A DNA stretch of 64,000 nucleotides. Origin: Roseiarcus sp963835955. GTDB lineage: Bacteria > Pseudomonadota > Alphaproteobacteria > Rhizobiales > Beijerinckiaceae. Below the pieces are notes generated by a model. The model saw only the letters and a list, made by a program, of their open reading frames with translations, ran no database searches and had not been told where the DNA came from. Below are positions 53,708-62,577 of this stretch, piece by piece (within the stretch, counting starts at the first letter, position 1; the number at the start of each line of letters is the position of its first letter). Position numbers and translations under genes: made by a program. The stretch is taken from assembly GCA_963835955.1 (NCBI GenBank), contig CAWIHZ010000004.1:424899-488898 (forward strand), given 5' to 3'.

Positions 53708-54624
53708 TCGCCTATATCGCCAAACGCCTCGTCCAGTCGGTGTTGATCCTGTTCGGCGTGTCGATCGTCACCTTCGGTCTGCTCTACGTCCTGCCGGCCG
53801 ACCCGGTCCGGCAGATCGCCGGGCGCAGCGCCACGCCGGAAATGGTCGCCAATATCCGCGCCGAGCTGGGGCTCGACCAGCCCTTCATCATACAGTACTG
53901 GCGCTACCTTCTCGGGCTGCTCCACGGCGATCTCGGCCGCTCCTATCTGCAGCGCACCGAAGTCGCCGCGCTGATTGAGTCCCGGCTCCCCGCCACGTTG
54001 CTGCTGATGGTCGGCTCGATCTTCTGCGAGCTGACCTTTGGCCTCAGCATGGGCCTGATCGCCGCGCTGAGACGCGGCACCAACACTGATCAGGGCCTGA
54101 TGGTGGTTTCCTTCGTCGGAGTCTCGGCGCCGCAATTCGTGGTCGGATTGCTCCTGCTCTATGTCTTCGCCGTGCGGCTCGGTTGGTTTCCAATCGGCGG
54201 CTACGGGCATTTTTCGAACCTCGTCCTACCCTCGGTCACGCTCGGCATCCTCGGCGCCGGTTGGTATTCGCGCATGATGCGCTCGTCGATGATCGACGTG
54301 CTGCGTCAGGATTTCGTGCGCACAGCCCGCGCCAAAGGCCTGAAGCTCAGGGCCGTCGTCTTTGGCCACGCACTACCCAACGCCATCTTGCCGGTGATCG
54401 CCATGGTCGGGATCGACATCGGCTTCTTCATGAGCGGCATCGTCGTCGTTGAGAGCGTTTATGGCTGGCCGGGCATAGGCCAACTCGCCTGGCAGGCGAT
54501 CCAGCGCGTCGATATTCCGATCATCATGGGCGTTACCCTGGTCTCGGCGGTCGCGATCGTCCTCGGCAACCTGCTGGCCGACATCGCGGCGCCGTTCATC
54601 GACCCGAGGATCAAGCTCAACTGA
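53704..54624 (+). CDS. ABC transporter permease, DppB/OppB type
   Basis: 306 residues. Start is a GTG at 53704 overlapping the upstream stop (translational coupling). The typical DppB N-terminus (IAYIAKRLVQSVLILFGVSIVTFGLL) and the extracytoplasmic loop (PADPVRQIAGRSATPEMVANIRAELGLDQPF) are present, then the EAA loop (DFVRTARAKGLKLRAVVFGHALPNAILP) and the end helix VVVESVYGWPGIGQL. Together with the preceding permease it makes the membrane pore. Confidence 0.92.
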   Translation: MIAYIAKRLVQSVLILFGVSIVTFGLLYVLPADPVRQIAGRSATPEMVANIRAELGLDQPFIIQYWRYLLGLLHGDLGRSYLQRTEVAALIESRLPATLLLMVGSIFCELTFGLSMGLIAALRRGTNTDQGLMVVSFVGVSAPQFVVGLLLLYVFAVRLGWFPIGGYGHFSNLVLPSVTLGILGAGWYSRMMRSSMIDVLRQDFVRTARAKGLKLRAVVFGHALPNAILPVIAMVGIDIGFFMSGIVVVESVYGWPGIGQLAWQAIQRVDIPIIMGVTLVSAVAIVLGNLLADIAAPFIDPRIKLN

Positions 54625-54661
54625 AAGTCTTCCATCCAGCGCTCTCAACATGGAGGCAAAC

Positions 54662-56294
54662 ATGAAAAGAATTCTGAAGGCAGGGGTTGCCGCAACTGCA
54701 GTCGGCATGGCGTTTCTCGCGCCTGCCATGGCGGCCGACAAGGGCCCGCATCAGGGTGGCGATATCGTCGTCACCTTCAGCAACGACGTCGCTACGCTCG
54801 ACCCGGCGATAGGTTACGACTGGCAGAACTGGTCGATGATCAAGAGCCTTTTCGACGGGCTGATGGCCTACAAGCCCGGCACGACGGATCTCGTCCCCGC
54901 TCTCGCCGAGAGCGATAAGATCTCCGAGGACGGCAAGACTTACACGTTCACGCTGCGCGACGGCGTGAAGTTCAGCAATGGCCGTGCGATGACGGCCGAC
55001 GACGTAAAGTATTCGCTCGACCGCACCGTCAATCCGAAGACGGCAAGCCCCGGCGCCAGGCTTCTTTTCCACGATCGCCGGATATGACGCCGTGGCGAAA
55101 GGCAAGGCGGCCACTCTCAGCGGCGTCAAGGTGATCGATCCGCAGACGGTGGAAATCGATTTGTCGCAGCCGGATGCCTCCTTCCTTCAGAAGATGGCGC
55201 TGAATTTCGCCTTCGTGGTGCCCAAGGGGGCCGTCGAGAAGTATGGCGCCGACTTTGGCAAGCACCCGGTCGGCACCGGCGCGTTCAAGATGGATCACTG
55301 GACGCTCGGCCAGCAACTGGTGTTTGTCCGCAACCCAGACTACTGGCGGAAGGGCATCCCGCATCTCGACAAGATCACGTTTGAATTCGGACAGGCGCCT
55401 ATCGTCGCGCTTTTGAGGCTGCAGCGTGGCGAGGTCGACATTGCGGGCGACGGCATTCCGCCGGCGAAGTTCCTCGAGGTCATGAAGGACCCGAAGACCA
55501 AGAACAACATCGTCGAGGGCGAGCAGCTACAGACGGGCTACATCACGCTGAACACGACCGAAAAGCCTTTCGACAATGTCAAGGTGCGCCAGGCCGTCAA
55601 CATGGCGATCGACAAGAAGCGTATCATCCAGATCATCAACGGACGCGCGATCCCCGCCAAGGAGCCCCTGCCGCCGCTGATGCCCGGCTATAACAAAGAT
55701 TTGAAAGGCTACAATTACGATCCCGCGGCCGCCAAGAAGCTCCTCGCGGACGCCAGCTACCCGAATGGTTTCGAAACCCAGCTCTATGTCTACAATACTG
55801 ATCCCAACCCGCGCATCGCCGAGGCGATCCAGCGTGACCTGTCGCAGATCGGCATCAAAGCCAACATCAAGTCACTCGATCAGGCCAGCGTCATCTCTGC
55901 CGGCGGATCGAAAGAAGGCGTGCCGATGATCTGGTCGGGCGGCATGGCCTGGATTGCCGACTACCCGGATCCGTCCGACTTCTACTGGCCGATCCTGAGC
56001 TGCACCGGAGCCGACGTCGGCGGCTGGAACTGGGCGAAGTATTGTAACAAGTCGCTCGACGAGGAAGCCAGGAAGGCCGACGCCATCGTCGCCCCGTCCA
56101 AGCAGGACGAGCGCAACGCGATGTGGAGCGACATTTACGCCAAGGTCATGAAGGACGCGCCCTGGGTGCCGGTCTTCCATGAGAAGCACTACACCATCCG
56201 CTCAGATCGCATGGCCGGTCCGGACGATCTCTATGCCGATCCGATCCACATTCCGGTAAACTACAACCACATCTGGGTGAAGAATGCGCAGTAA
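54662..56294 (+). pseudogene. Peptide-type ABC substrate-binding protein (SBP family 5), frameshifted
   Basis: The first part has a signal peptide (MKRILKAGVAATAVGMAFLA, cut near AMA-ADK) and the family-5 start (GGDIVVTFSNDVATLDPAIG). It reads to SPGA at 55057. One extra A at about 55058 shifts the frame; after it the protein continues GFFSTIAGYDAVAKGKAATL up to the normal C-terminus (VPVNYNHIWVKNAQ). Without the extra base the protein has about 543 residues, the normal length. The start at 54662 is chosen for GGAGG six bases upstream. If the shift is real the importer lacks its binding protein; a sequencing error is also possible. The acetamidase gene overlaps its end. Confidence 0.85.
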
Positions 56295-57228
56295 GCACGA
56301 TTACACGATCCACAGCCGGCATCATCATTTCGGCTGGGACAATTCGATCAGACCGGTCGAGCGTGTCGCGCCCGGCTCGACGATCGAGTTCGAATGTATC
56401 GACTCCTCCGGCGGCCAGTTGTCGCCGGAGAGCACCGTCGCCGACATAGCCAGTCTCTCCTTCGACAGGATCAACCCGGTGACAGGCCCGATCTTCGTCG
56501 AAGGGGCGGAGCCGGGCGATGCGCTTAAGATCACCATTGAGGAGTTCAAGCCGTCCGGCTTCGGCTGGACGGCGAACATTCCCGGCTTTGGCCTGCTTGC
56601 CGACGACTTCAAGGAGCCCGCGCTCAACATCTGGTTCTATGACAAGGCCTCGATGGGGCCGGCGCTGCTCGGCAGGAACGCCCGCGTGCCGCTGAAACCA
56701 TTCGCCGGCACGATCGGCAATGCGCTGGCCGAAAAAGGCCATCATTCGGTGGTCCCACCGAGACGCGTCGGCGGCAATCTCGACATCCGCGATCTCGGCG
56801 CCGGCACGGTGCTCTACCTGCCGGTCGAGGTTGCGGGCGCCCTCTTTTCCGTCGGCGACACGCACGCCGCGCAGGGTGACGGAGAGGTCTGCGGCACGGC
56901 AATCGAAAGCCCGATGAACATTGTGCTCACGTTCGAACTGGACAAGCAGGCAAACCTGAAAACGCCGCGCTTCACCACGCCAGGACCGGTTGCGCGTCAT
57001 CTCGACGTCAAGGGCTACCAGGTGACGACCGGGGTGGGCGGCGACCTGATGGAATGCGCCAAGGCCGCGGTCTCCCAGATGGTCGACCTCATTGCCGGCT
57101 GCTACAACATCGATCCGGTCGAGGCCTACATGCTCTCCTCGGTCTGCGGCGATCTGAGGATCAGCGAGATCGTCGATATGCCGAACTGGGTCGTCTCGTT
57201 CTATTTCCCGCGTTGCGTCTTTGAATGA
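56284..57228 (+). CDS. Acetamidase/formamidase family protein
   Basis: 314 residues of the FmdA/AmdA fold, which hydrolyses small amides to carboxylate and ammonia. Recognised by HHHFGWDNSIRPVERVAPGS, the metal-site region VGDTHAAQGDGEVCGTAIES (His and acidic residues) and the C-terminal DLIAGCYNIDPVEAYMLSSVCGDLRIS. The length fits the shorter form (about 310). It overlaps the binding-protein gene by 11 bases and the ATPase gene by four (ATGA), so it is embedded in the importer operon. This suggests that the importer brings in an amide which this enzyme then splits (inference). Confidence 0.88.
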   Translation: MRSKHDYTIHSRHHHFGWDNSIRPVERVAPGSTIEFECIDSSGGQLSPESTVADIASLSFDRINPVTGPIFVEGAEPGDALKITIEEFKPSGFGWTANIPGFGLLADDFKEPALNIWFYDKASMGPALLGRNARVPLKPFAGTIGNALAEKGHHSVVPPRRVGGNLDIRDLGAGTVLYLPVEVAGALFSVGDTHAAQGDGEVCGTAIESPMNIVLTFELDKQANLKTPRFTTPGPVARHLDVKGYQVTTGVGGDLMECAKAAVSQMVDLIAGCYNIDPVEAYMLSSVCGDLRISEIVDMPNWVVSFYFPRCVFE

Positions 57229-59075
57229 GCCAATCGCGGGGCGAGGCGATGGGGGGCGTCGCTGCGCCGGCTGGCCAGACCGTTCTGTTGGTCCGGAACC
57301 TGACAGTGGTCGTTGGCAGCGACGACGGGCCACGGCCGGTCGTCGACGGCCTTTCTTTTACGCTGAATCGCGGAGAAACGCTGGCGCTTGCCGGCGAGTT
57401 CGGCTCGGGCAAGTCGATGACCTCGCTCGCCATCATGGGGCTGCTGCCGAAGCCGGCCGCCAGAATCGGCGGCGGTTCGGTCCTTCTCGACGGCCTCGAC
57501 CTCGCGGAACTCAGTGAAGGCCAAATGCGCCACATCCGCGGCAATCGCATTGCGATGATCTTCCAGGAGCCTATGACCTCGCTAAACCCGGTGCTGACCA
57601 TCGGCCGGCAGCTGATCGAGGCCATCCGGGCCCATGAACCGGTCGGGCGCAAAGAAGGCCGCGTCCGGGCTATCGAGGCGCTCACGGCTGTTCGCATTCC
57701 CGAGGCGGAGAGCCGGCTCAGCCAATACCCACACGAACTGTCAGGCGGAATGCGCCAGCGCGTCATGATCGCCATGGCGTTGGCGCTCAAGCCCGACGTT
57801 TTGATTGCCGACGAACCGACGACCGCGCTCGACGTCACCGTGCAGGCGCAGATTTTACAGCTGCTAAAGGACCTTCAGAACGATCTCGGAACGGCAATCA
57901 TCCTGATCACCCATGACATGGGCGTCGTCGCAGAGGTCGCCGACCGCGTCGTCATCCTGCGCGAAGGCCGCAAGGTCGAGGAGAACGAGATTTTCGCCCT
58001 TTTCCGAGCGCCGCAACAGCCCTATACGCGCGAACTGCTGGCCGCAGTGCCGCGAATTGGCGGTGCCGCCAAGGCGACACGAGCGGAAAATGTCGGGAGT
58101 ATCCATGACCCGCTGCTCGTCGCCGACAAGCTGGTGGTATGCTTCGATCTGCATGGCGGCTTCTTTGGCCGCGTAAATCGCCGCGTACACGCTGTCGAGG
58201 GCATCACATTCGAAATTGGCCGGCGTGAGACCTTTTCCCTGGTCGGCGAGTTCGGTTGCGGAAAGTCGACGACAGCCAAGGCGATTGCCGGCCTGGTTGC
58301 CTATACCGGCGATCTGATCCTCGACGGCCAGAACATGAGCCGCCTCGGTCGCAAAAGGCGTCATGAACTTCGCCGTGACGCGCAGATGGTCTTCCAGGAT
58401 CCGTTCGCCTCGCTCGACCCGCGCATGACGGCGGGAGACCTCGTTCGCGAACCACTCGATATTCACGCCATTGGCGAGCCGTCCGAACGGCGCGATCGGG
58501 TCGAAGGCCTGTTTTTGCGCGTCGGTCTGGCGCCGGACCAGATGTTGCACTATCCGCACGAATTCTCCGGCGGTCAGCGCCAGCGCATCTGCATCGCACG
58601 CGCGCTGACGCTTCGGCCAAAGCTGATCGTCGCAGACGAAAGCGTGTCCGCGCTCGATGTTTCCGTGCAAGCGCGCGTCCTCGATCTGCTAAAGGAACTG
58701 CAGGACGAATTCGCCATCTCTTATCTCTTCATTTCGCACGACATGGCGGTGGTAGAGAACATTTCCGACCGCGTCGCGGTGATGTATCTCGGCCAGATCG
58801 TCGAGATGGGGACCTGTGCGCAGATCTTCTCCAATCCGCGACATCCCTACACCCAGCGCCTGATCGAGGCTGTTCCGGTTCCGGACCCGGAGCGAAGGCG
58901 CGCGGCCCACCCTAGGATGATCGATGAAATCCCAAGCCCAGTCCGGAAAGTGGGGAACGAGCCGACCCGGACATCCTTGGTCGATATTGGCGACGGCCAT
59001 CTTGTTGCGGCGGAGGAATGCGATCGGATTGAACACACTGGGCATTGGTGCGTGGATCATTTCTCGAGGATTTGA
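57225..59075 (+). CDS. Fused peptide ABC transporter ATPase (DppD-DppF type)
   Basis: 616 residues with two ATPase domains in one chain (GsiA-like). Domain 1: Walker A GEFGSGKSMTS (about residue 58), signature LSGGMRQRV, Walker B VLIADEPTTALD. Domain 2 (from about 305): Walker A GEFGCGKSTTA, signature FSGGQRQRI, Walker B LIVADESVSALD. In both Walker A motifs Phe replaces the usual Ser after GE, and the second Walker B has Ser instead of Pro; the Lys and catalytic Glu are kept. The C-terminus runs into IS256 debris at about 59057, replacing the last few residues. It ends the importer operon. Confidence 0.9.
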   Translation: MSQSRGEAMGGVAAPAGQTVLLVRNLTVVVGSDDGPRPVVDGLSFTLNRGETLALAGEFGSGKSMTSLAIMGLLPKPAARIGGGSVLLDGLDLAELSEGQMRHIRGNRIAMIFQEPMTSLNPVLTIGRQLIEAIRAHEPVGRKEGRVRAIEALTAVRIPEAESRLSQYPHELSGGMRQRVMIAMALALKPDVLIADEPTTALDVTVQAQILQLLKDLQNDLGTAIILITHDMGVVAEVADRVVILREGRKVEENEIFALFRAPQQPYTRELLAAVPRIGGAAKATRAENVGSIHDPLLVADKLVVCFDLHGGFFGRVNRRVHAVEGITFEIGRRETFSLVGEFGCGKSTTAKAIAGLVAYTGDLILDGQNMSRLGRKRRHELRRDAQMVFQDPFASLDPRMTAGDLVREPLDIHAIGEPSERRDRVEGLFLRVGLAPDQMLHYPHEFSGGQRQRICIARALTLRPKLIVADESVSALDVSVQARVLDLLKELQDEFAISYLFISHDMAVVENISDRVAVMYLGQIVEMGTCAQIFSNPRHPYTQRLIEAVPVPDPERRRAAHPRMIDEIPSPVRKVGNEPTRTSLVDIGDGHLVAAEECDRIEHTGHWCVDHFSRI

Positions 59076-60031
59076 CGAGAGGCGGGCGAGACCTCCAAGC
59101 GGTTGAGGGATTGTGCAATCGTATCGCGCTGACCACTGCTTATGCTGCAGGCTTGCGGATCAGGGAAGGCACGCGCCTGGGCGATGCAGGCCCCGAAGTC
59201 GTCCTCGAAACAGGCAAACGCGCTCGGCAGGACATCGGCGTAGTCGGCGCGGATGCCCGCCGCCAAATGGCGCGCGATCGCTCGCGACGGCGCCTGATCG
59301 CAGGCGGTGACCCGCGTCTTGAACTCCGGCCACAGGTCGGTAGGGACCTTGGCCGCGAGGTTGCGCATCCGGTGCGCCAGGCAGCGCTGGCGCGCCGATC
59401 GGGGAAACCATTCCTCGATCGCCCGGATGACGCCAGGCGCCCCGTCGCTGACCACCAGCAGCGGATCGCCCAGTCCTCGGGCGCGCAGGTCCTGGAAGAA
59501 CGCGCGCACGGTCTCGACGTCCTCCTTCGAGCCTGCCATCAGCCCCAGCAGCCATTTGCGGCCGTCCTCGCCGATTCCCCAGGCGGCGAGCACAGCCTCG
59601 CGTCGCTGACCCGGCCGCAGCCGCTCGGCGATCCCGAGACGACGGCATGTTCGGAGAGGTCGCGCTTGCAGAAGTCTTCGTACTCGGCCCACAGCCGTTC
59701 GGTGATCTCGCTCACCGCCGCCCGCGACAGAAGCCGTCGGCCCGTCTCGTCGGTGATCGCATCCTCGATGTCGCGCGTCGACAAACCGCGCGCGTTGAGC
59801 TCCACCGCCAGACGCTCGAGCTCCTGCGTGCGCCCCGATAGCGCCGCCCGCACGCCCGACACGAACGGCTCGGGCGCGTCGCGACCCTGCGGAGCCGAAT
59901 AGTCCACGGCGCCCTCCGCTGTCTTCATCTCGCCCGGCCGATAGCCGTTGCGATAGCCGGCCTTCTCCCCATCGCCGCGCTCGTAACGCTCACGGCCGAG
60001 AACGTCGGCAACCTCACCCTGAATCCCAAAT
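59057..60031 (-). pseudogene. IS256-family transposase, degenerate
   Basis: Two broken frames give most of a Mutator/IS256 transposase. The upstream part (60031 down to about 59650) lacks a start but reads RERYERGDGEKAGYRNGYR, then LSTRDIEDAITDETGRRLLS to DLSEHAVV. The downstream part continues GIAERLRPGQRREAVLAAWG, WLLGLMAGSKEDVETVRAFF, and LLVVSDGAPGVIRAIEEW to the end. A frameshift with loss of about five residues near 59650 separates them and the N-terminus is missing. It is a different lineage from the intact IS256 copy at 62.6 kb. It overlaps the end of the ABC ATPase gene. Confidence 0.85.
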
Positions 60032-60071
60032 GAGTCAGAATGCGGGGCCTTTGGTATTATGGATGTCGACG

Positions 60072-60487
60072 TCAGACCGGCAGCCCGAGCTGCTTCCGCA
60101 GGCTCTTGTCGAATGCGGATGCGGGGACGAAACGGCGCAGGAAACTGACCTGGCGCGCCATTTTTCCGGCCGCATAGCGCCTCTTCGGAGCGGGATCGGT
60201 CGCAGCCGCCAAAACGGTCTTGGCTACCACTTCGGGCGCATCGCCTTTTTCCATCGCCTTCCGCACGACTACATTCATGCCAGCGCGCGCAGAGTCATGG
60301 ATATCAAGCAACTGATCCGGCCTGGCGAGATTGTCTTCGAATGACGTGCGGGTATAGGCGGGCTCGACCAATACAACGCGAATTCCGAACGGGCGCAGTT
60401 CGTGGTCAAGCGATTCGGAATAGCCTTCAACGGCATGCTTGGTCGACGAATAGAGCGCGAAATAGGGAGCTGGGATCAAACCCTGCA
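60072..60487 (-). pseudogene. Short-chain dehydrogenase, 5'-truncated
   Basis: The last 138 codons of an SDR-family oxidoreductase are present: LIPAPYFALYSSTKHAVEGY with the catalytic Tyr and Lys (YxxxK), then GIRVVLVEPAYTRTSFEDNL and the C-terminal part to QLGLPV. The N-terminal Rossmann half with the GxxxGxG cofactor site is absent: before LIPAPY the frame turns into sequence that belongs, on the other strand, to an unrelated gene. It is cut at about 60487. It cannot bind NAD(P)H and is probably dead. Confidence 0.75.
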
Positions 60488-61085
60488 CCGAGTGTCGGTC
60501 CGGTTGGAGGACGGCAGGACAATTGGGGTTCAGGTGACCGAAATTGATCCCTTCACGGCACCCGGCTCCGCCCGTGCTCAAGAGAAGGCGATTGCAAAAA
60601 CTGCACCCGCCAAGCCTTACGGTATGTGGGCGCAGAATGACCCTTCGGTCGTCCCTTGTGCTATTGCCAGGACAATCGAACGTAAGGTCAAGATCGCAGC
60701 GAGACATTTATTCAACGGCATCGATGAAATCTGGCTTCTGGTTTGCGCGGGTGCTCCGGAACACGGTGCCGTGGTCTCGACATTCGTCATGACGCCGTGG
60801 CTGGCGGCCGAAGACCTGAACGCGGCGACCGACGACCTTCTGAGCAGCTCGAAATATGACCGCTGCTTCCTGCTGCCCATTCTGGGCGCTGAGCAGGCAT
60901 TCTATCAGCGGGAGAAAGGCCGCCCTCGGAGCAAGTCGGTTAAATTGGAGGACATTTGTGATGTTCCCCGAGAAGCATACGTCACCGGCCTGATGAGTTC
61001 GGCGCAAGCTGGGAATTGGGAAGAAGTAGATCGCCTGCACGATCAAGAATGTCGGAAGGTCTTGGCCGAAATGCGGCAGGCCTGA
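60488..61085 (+). CDS. Hypothetical protein, 5' end lost at a junction
   Basis: About 198 codons, VSVRLEDGRTIGVQVTEI to LAEMRQA. The frame is open back to 60402, but that part is antisense to the dehydrogenase remnant, so the native start is lost. It shows an alpha/beta pattern: DPSVVPCAIARTIERKVKIAARHL, GIDEIWLLVCAGAPEHG, KYDRCFLLPILGAEQAFYQ. I do not recognise a family. It could be the C-terminal part of a protein with a nuclease-like or Rossmann-like fold. Probably a gene fragment. Confidence 0.45.
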
Positions 61086-61121
61086 AATTCGCAGATCGAG
61101 AGCGGCTGCCCCCGCTACAGG

Positions 61122-61168
61122 GCTATGGCGTAGACATAGTGCTCATCATCGTCGGGCGTGGCCCGCCA
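61122..61168. repeat. 47-bp direct repeat, copy 1 (left of the toxin-antitoxin pair)
   Basis: It matches 62011-62057 at 46 of 47 positions in the same orientation. Read on the minus strand both copies code for WRATPDDDEHYVYAIA, so they may derive from the end of one gene. The two copies bracket the toxin-antitoxin module. Confidence 0.88.
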
Positions 61169-61220
61169 CCCCTGCCGATTCTGCGCTATCGAACGCTGTG
61201 CTGTACGAAAGCGGCCAACG

Positions 61221-61655
61221 CTACGATCGATGGTGATTTTCGGCAGCATTAAACGGATTAAGCACTGTCACACCTAGGCCACCGATGTCGCGATCATTGC
61301 GTGTCACAAGCGTCAGGCCGTTGGTCAAAGCCGTCGCCGCGAGTAGGCCATCGATCACCGGGACAGGTCTGATGGCGCTTATGCGACCCCATTGATCGGA
61401 CACCGTGTTATCGATGCCGAGTACCCGCCGATCGAACGCCGACTCGACTTCCCGCAACCAGCGTTCGAGCACTGCCGCCTTGCCTGCGTCTCGTGGGCGG
61501 GCAAGTTCAACGCCCTTTCTGATCTCACCAAGAACGAGCGTGCTGAGAAAGATATCCTCGTCAGCGATTGAGGCATACCAGGCCGACACATGCGGGTCGC
61601 AGCGAGCGCCTTTCCGGACCTCGGAAATGATGTTGGTGTCGATCAGATAGCTCAC
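61221..61655 (-). CDS. PIN-domain toxin (VapC/FitB type)
   Basis: 144-residue PIN-domain ribonuclease. Acidic metal-binding residues are present: Asp6 (YLIDTNIISEV), Glu44 or so (LVLGEIRKGVE), Asp in PVIDGLLAATA and Asp in TRNDRDIGGLG. Its start overlaps the antitoxin stop by four bases (ATGA). VapC toxins cut tRNA or rRNA when the antitoxin is degraded. The closeness of the N-terminal pattern to FitB suggests that subgroup. The pair lies between 47-bp direct repeats in an island full of fragments. Confidence 0.9.
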   Translation of the reverse strand: MSYLIDTNIISEVRKGARCDPHVSAWYASIADEDIFLSTLVLGEIRKGVELARPRDAGKAAVLERWLREVESAFDRRVLGIDNTVSDQWGRISAIRPVPVIDGLLAATALTNGLTLVTRNDRDIGGLGVTVLNPFNAAENHHRS

Positions 61656-61936
61656 AGATCGATGTCACGCCCAAGATCACGGCTGCGCTCGAGGTTGATG
61701 CCATCGAGCGGCGCGGACGCAAGTAGCGCCTTTAGACTCACTTTGGGCGGCTCGACAAAGCGTTGTCGAAGAAGCAGGCGCGCTTCGGCTTGCCGCGAAG
61801 GATCGGACAACGCCGAAGCTACGCGGCGAACCAGGCTCGCGTCCTCCTTGCGGATATTGACCTCGATCCGCACGAAACCCTGGCGTGCCAATCGTGCACG
61901 GTGTTTCGCCAGAGAGGACTTTCCTTTGCCGGCCAT
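61652..61936 (-). CDS. Antitoxin of the PIN-domain pair
   Basis: 94 residues. The basic N-terminus (MAGKGKSSLAKHRARLARQG) and FVRIEVNIRKEDASLVRRVA resemble a small ribbon-helix-helix DNA-binding antitoxin; the C-terminal half (SLKALLASAPLDGINLERSRD) is the usual toxin-binding tail. It is the first gene of the pair. A palindromic sequence sits between its probable promoter and start, fitting autoregulation. The precise antitoxin family cannot be named by eye. Confidence 0.8.
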   Translation of the reverse strand: MAGKGKSSLAKHRARLARQGFVRIEVNIRKEDASLVRRVASALSDPSRQAEARLLLRQRFVEPPKVSLKALLASAPLDGINLERSRDLGRDIDL

Positions 61937-61950
61937 CCTTACACTCCATA

Positions 61951-61973
61951 TTTCCGGAAAGTTTACCGGAAAA
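61951..61973. promoter_or_regulatory. Predicted operator of the toxin-antitoxin pair
   Basis: The perfect palindrome TTTCCGGAAA (61951-61960) is followed at one base by TTTACCGGAAAA (61962-61973), a near copy. Two adjacent sites 15-37 bases before the antitoxin start are what is expected for an autoregulated pair. Confidence 0.6.
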
Positions 61974-62010
61974 TTCGGACGTACGCAAGCGGGCGATGTG
62001 TCTTGTTAGC

Positions 62011-62057
62011 GCTATAGCGTAGACATAGTGCTCATCATCGTCGGGCGTGGCCCGCCA
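62011..62057. repeat. 47-bp direct repeat, copy 2 (right of the toxin-antitoxin pair)
   Basis: Second copy of 61122-61168 (one G/A difference). Recombination between the copies would delete the toxin-antitoxin pair (843-889 bases). Confidence 0.88.
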
Positions 62058-62577
62058 GCGCAATTGCTCGCCCTGGCATTACGGCGACACATGCATTTCG
62101 GCGACACATGCATTTCGGCGACACATGCATTTTTCCCATTTTCGTTGCTTTAGACGGCGCCCCTCGGATGAGATGCGTCAGTTGAGGACGGGGCGGCGCG
62201 ATCGATTTGCCGGGTTCCCGGGCGGCCGGCGCGGCGGGGCAGTTTTATGAAAATCAATCTTTTTCGACAATCGCTTTGAGAAAATCAGAACCTGTGTTAT
62301 GATCTTCCTCGTCGCTGGATCGAGGCGCGCCTGGCGCGCCGAGGGCAGCGGCCGCTTTAAGGCCTCTCGCGGGCGGGTTGACACGCTGAACAACGGCAAG
62401 GGACGCGAAGTCTTTAAGCTCTCGGCATGGTTTGGGGCTGGCGCCACGCCCGATCGGATTCGAAACCGGAATCGGTTCCGAGCGGGCGCCCATGCCGGGA
62501 CGTCTTAAAGCAACGCCCAGTCCGGCTCCCGGTCCCTTCCCCGTTCGCGGGGATGATCCGGGGGCGAAGCGCAGCTC
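62058..62577. other. Intergenic region before the IS256 element
   Basis: 520 bases. It holds a 17-bp tandem repeat (62083-62133) and, from 62250 to 62577, GC-rich DNA with no supported gene. The minus strand is open in places but without a ribosome binding site or motif. It is probably debris of earlier insertions. Confidence 0.5.
62083..62133. repeat. Tandem repeat, three 17-bp units
   Basis: GGCGACACATGCATTTC occurs three times head to tail (62083, 62100, 62117), the last with one change. The unit contains the palindrome ATGCAT. It is too short and without spacers, so it is not a CRISPR array. Confidence 0.85.

Noticed and set aside
60402..60487. N-terminal start of the unknown protein at 60402
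   Set aside because: These codons are antisense to the dehydrogenase remnant, which carries the YxxxK motif; the open frame is accidental.
62083..62133. Tandem units as a CRISPR array
   Set aside because: There are no spacers between the units.
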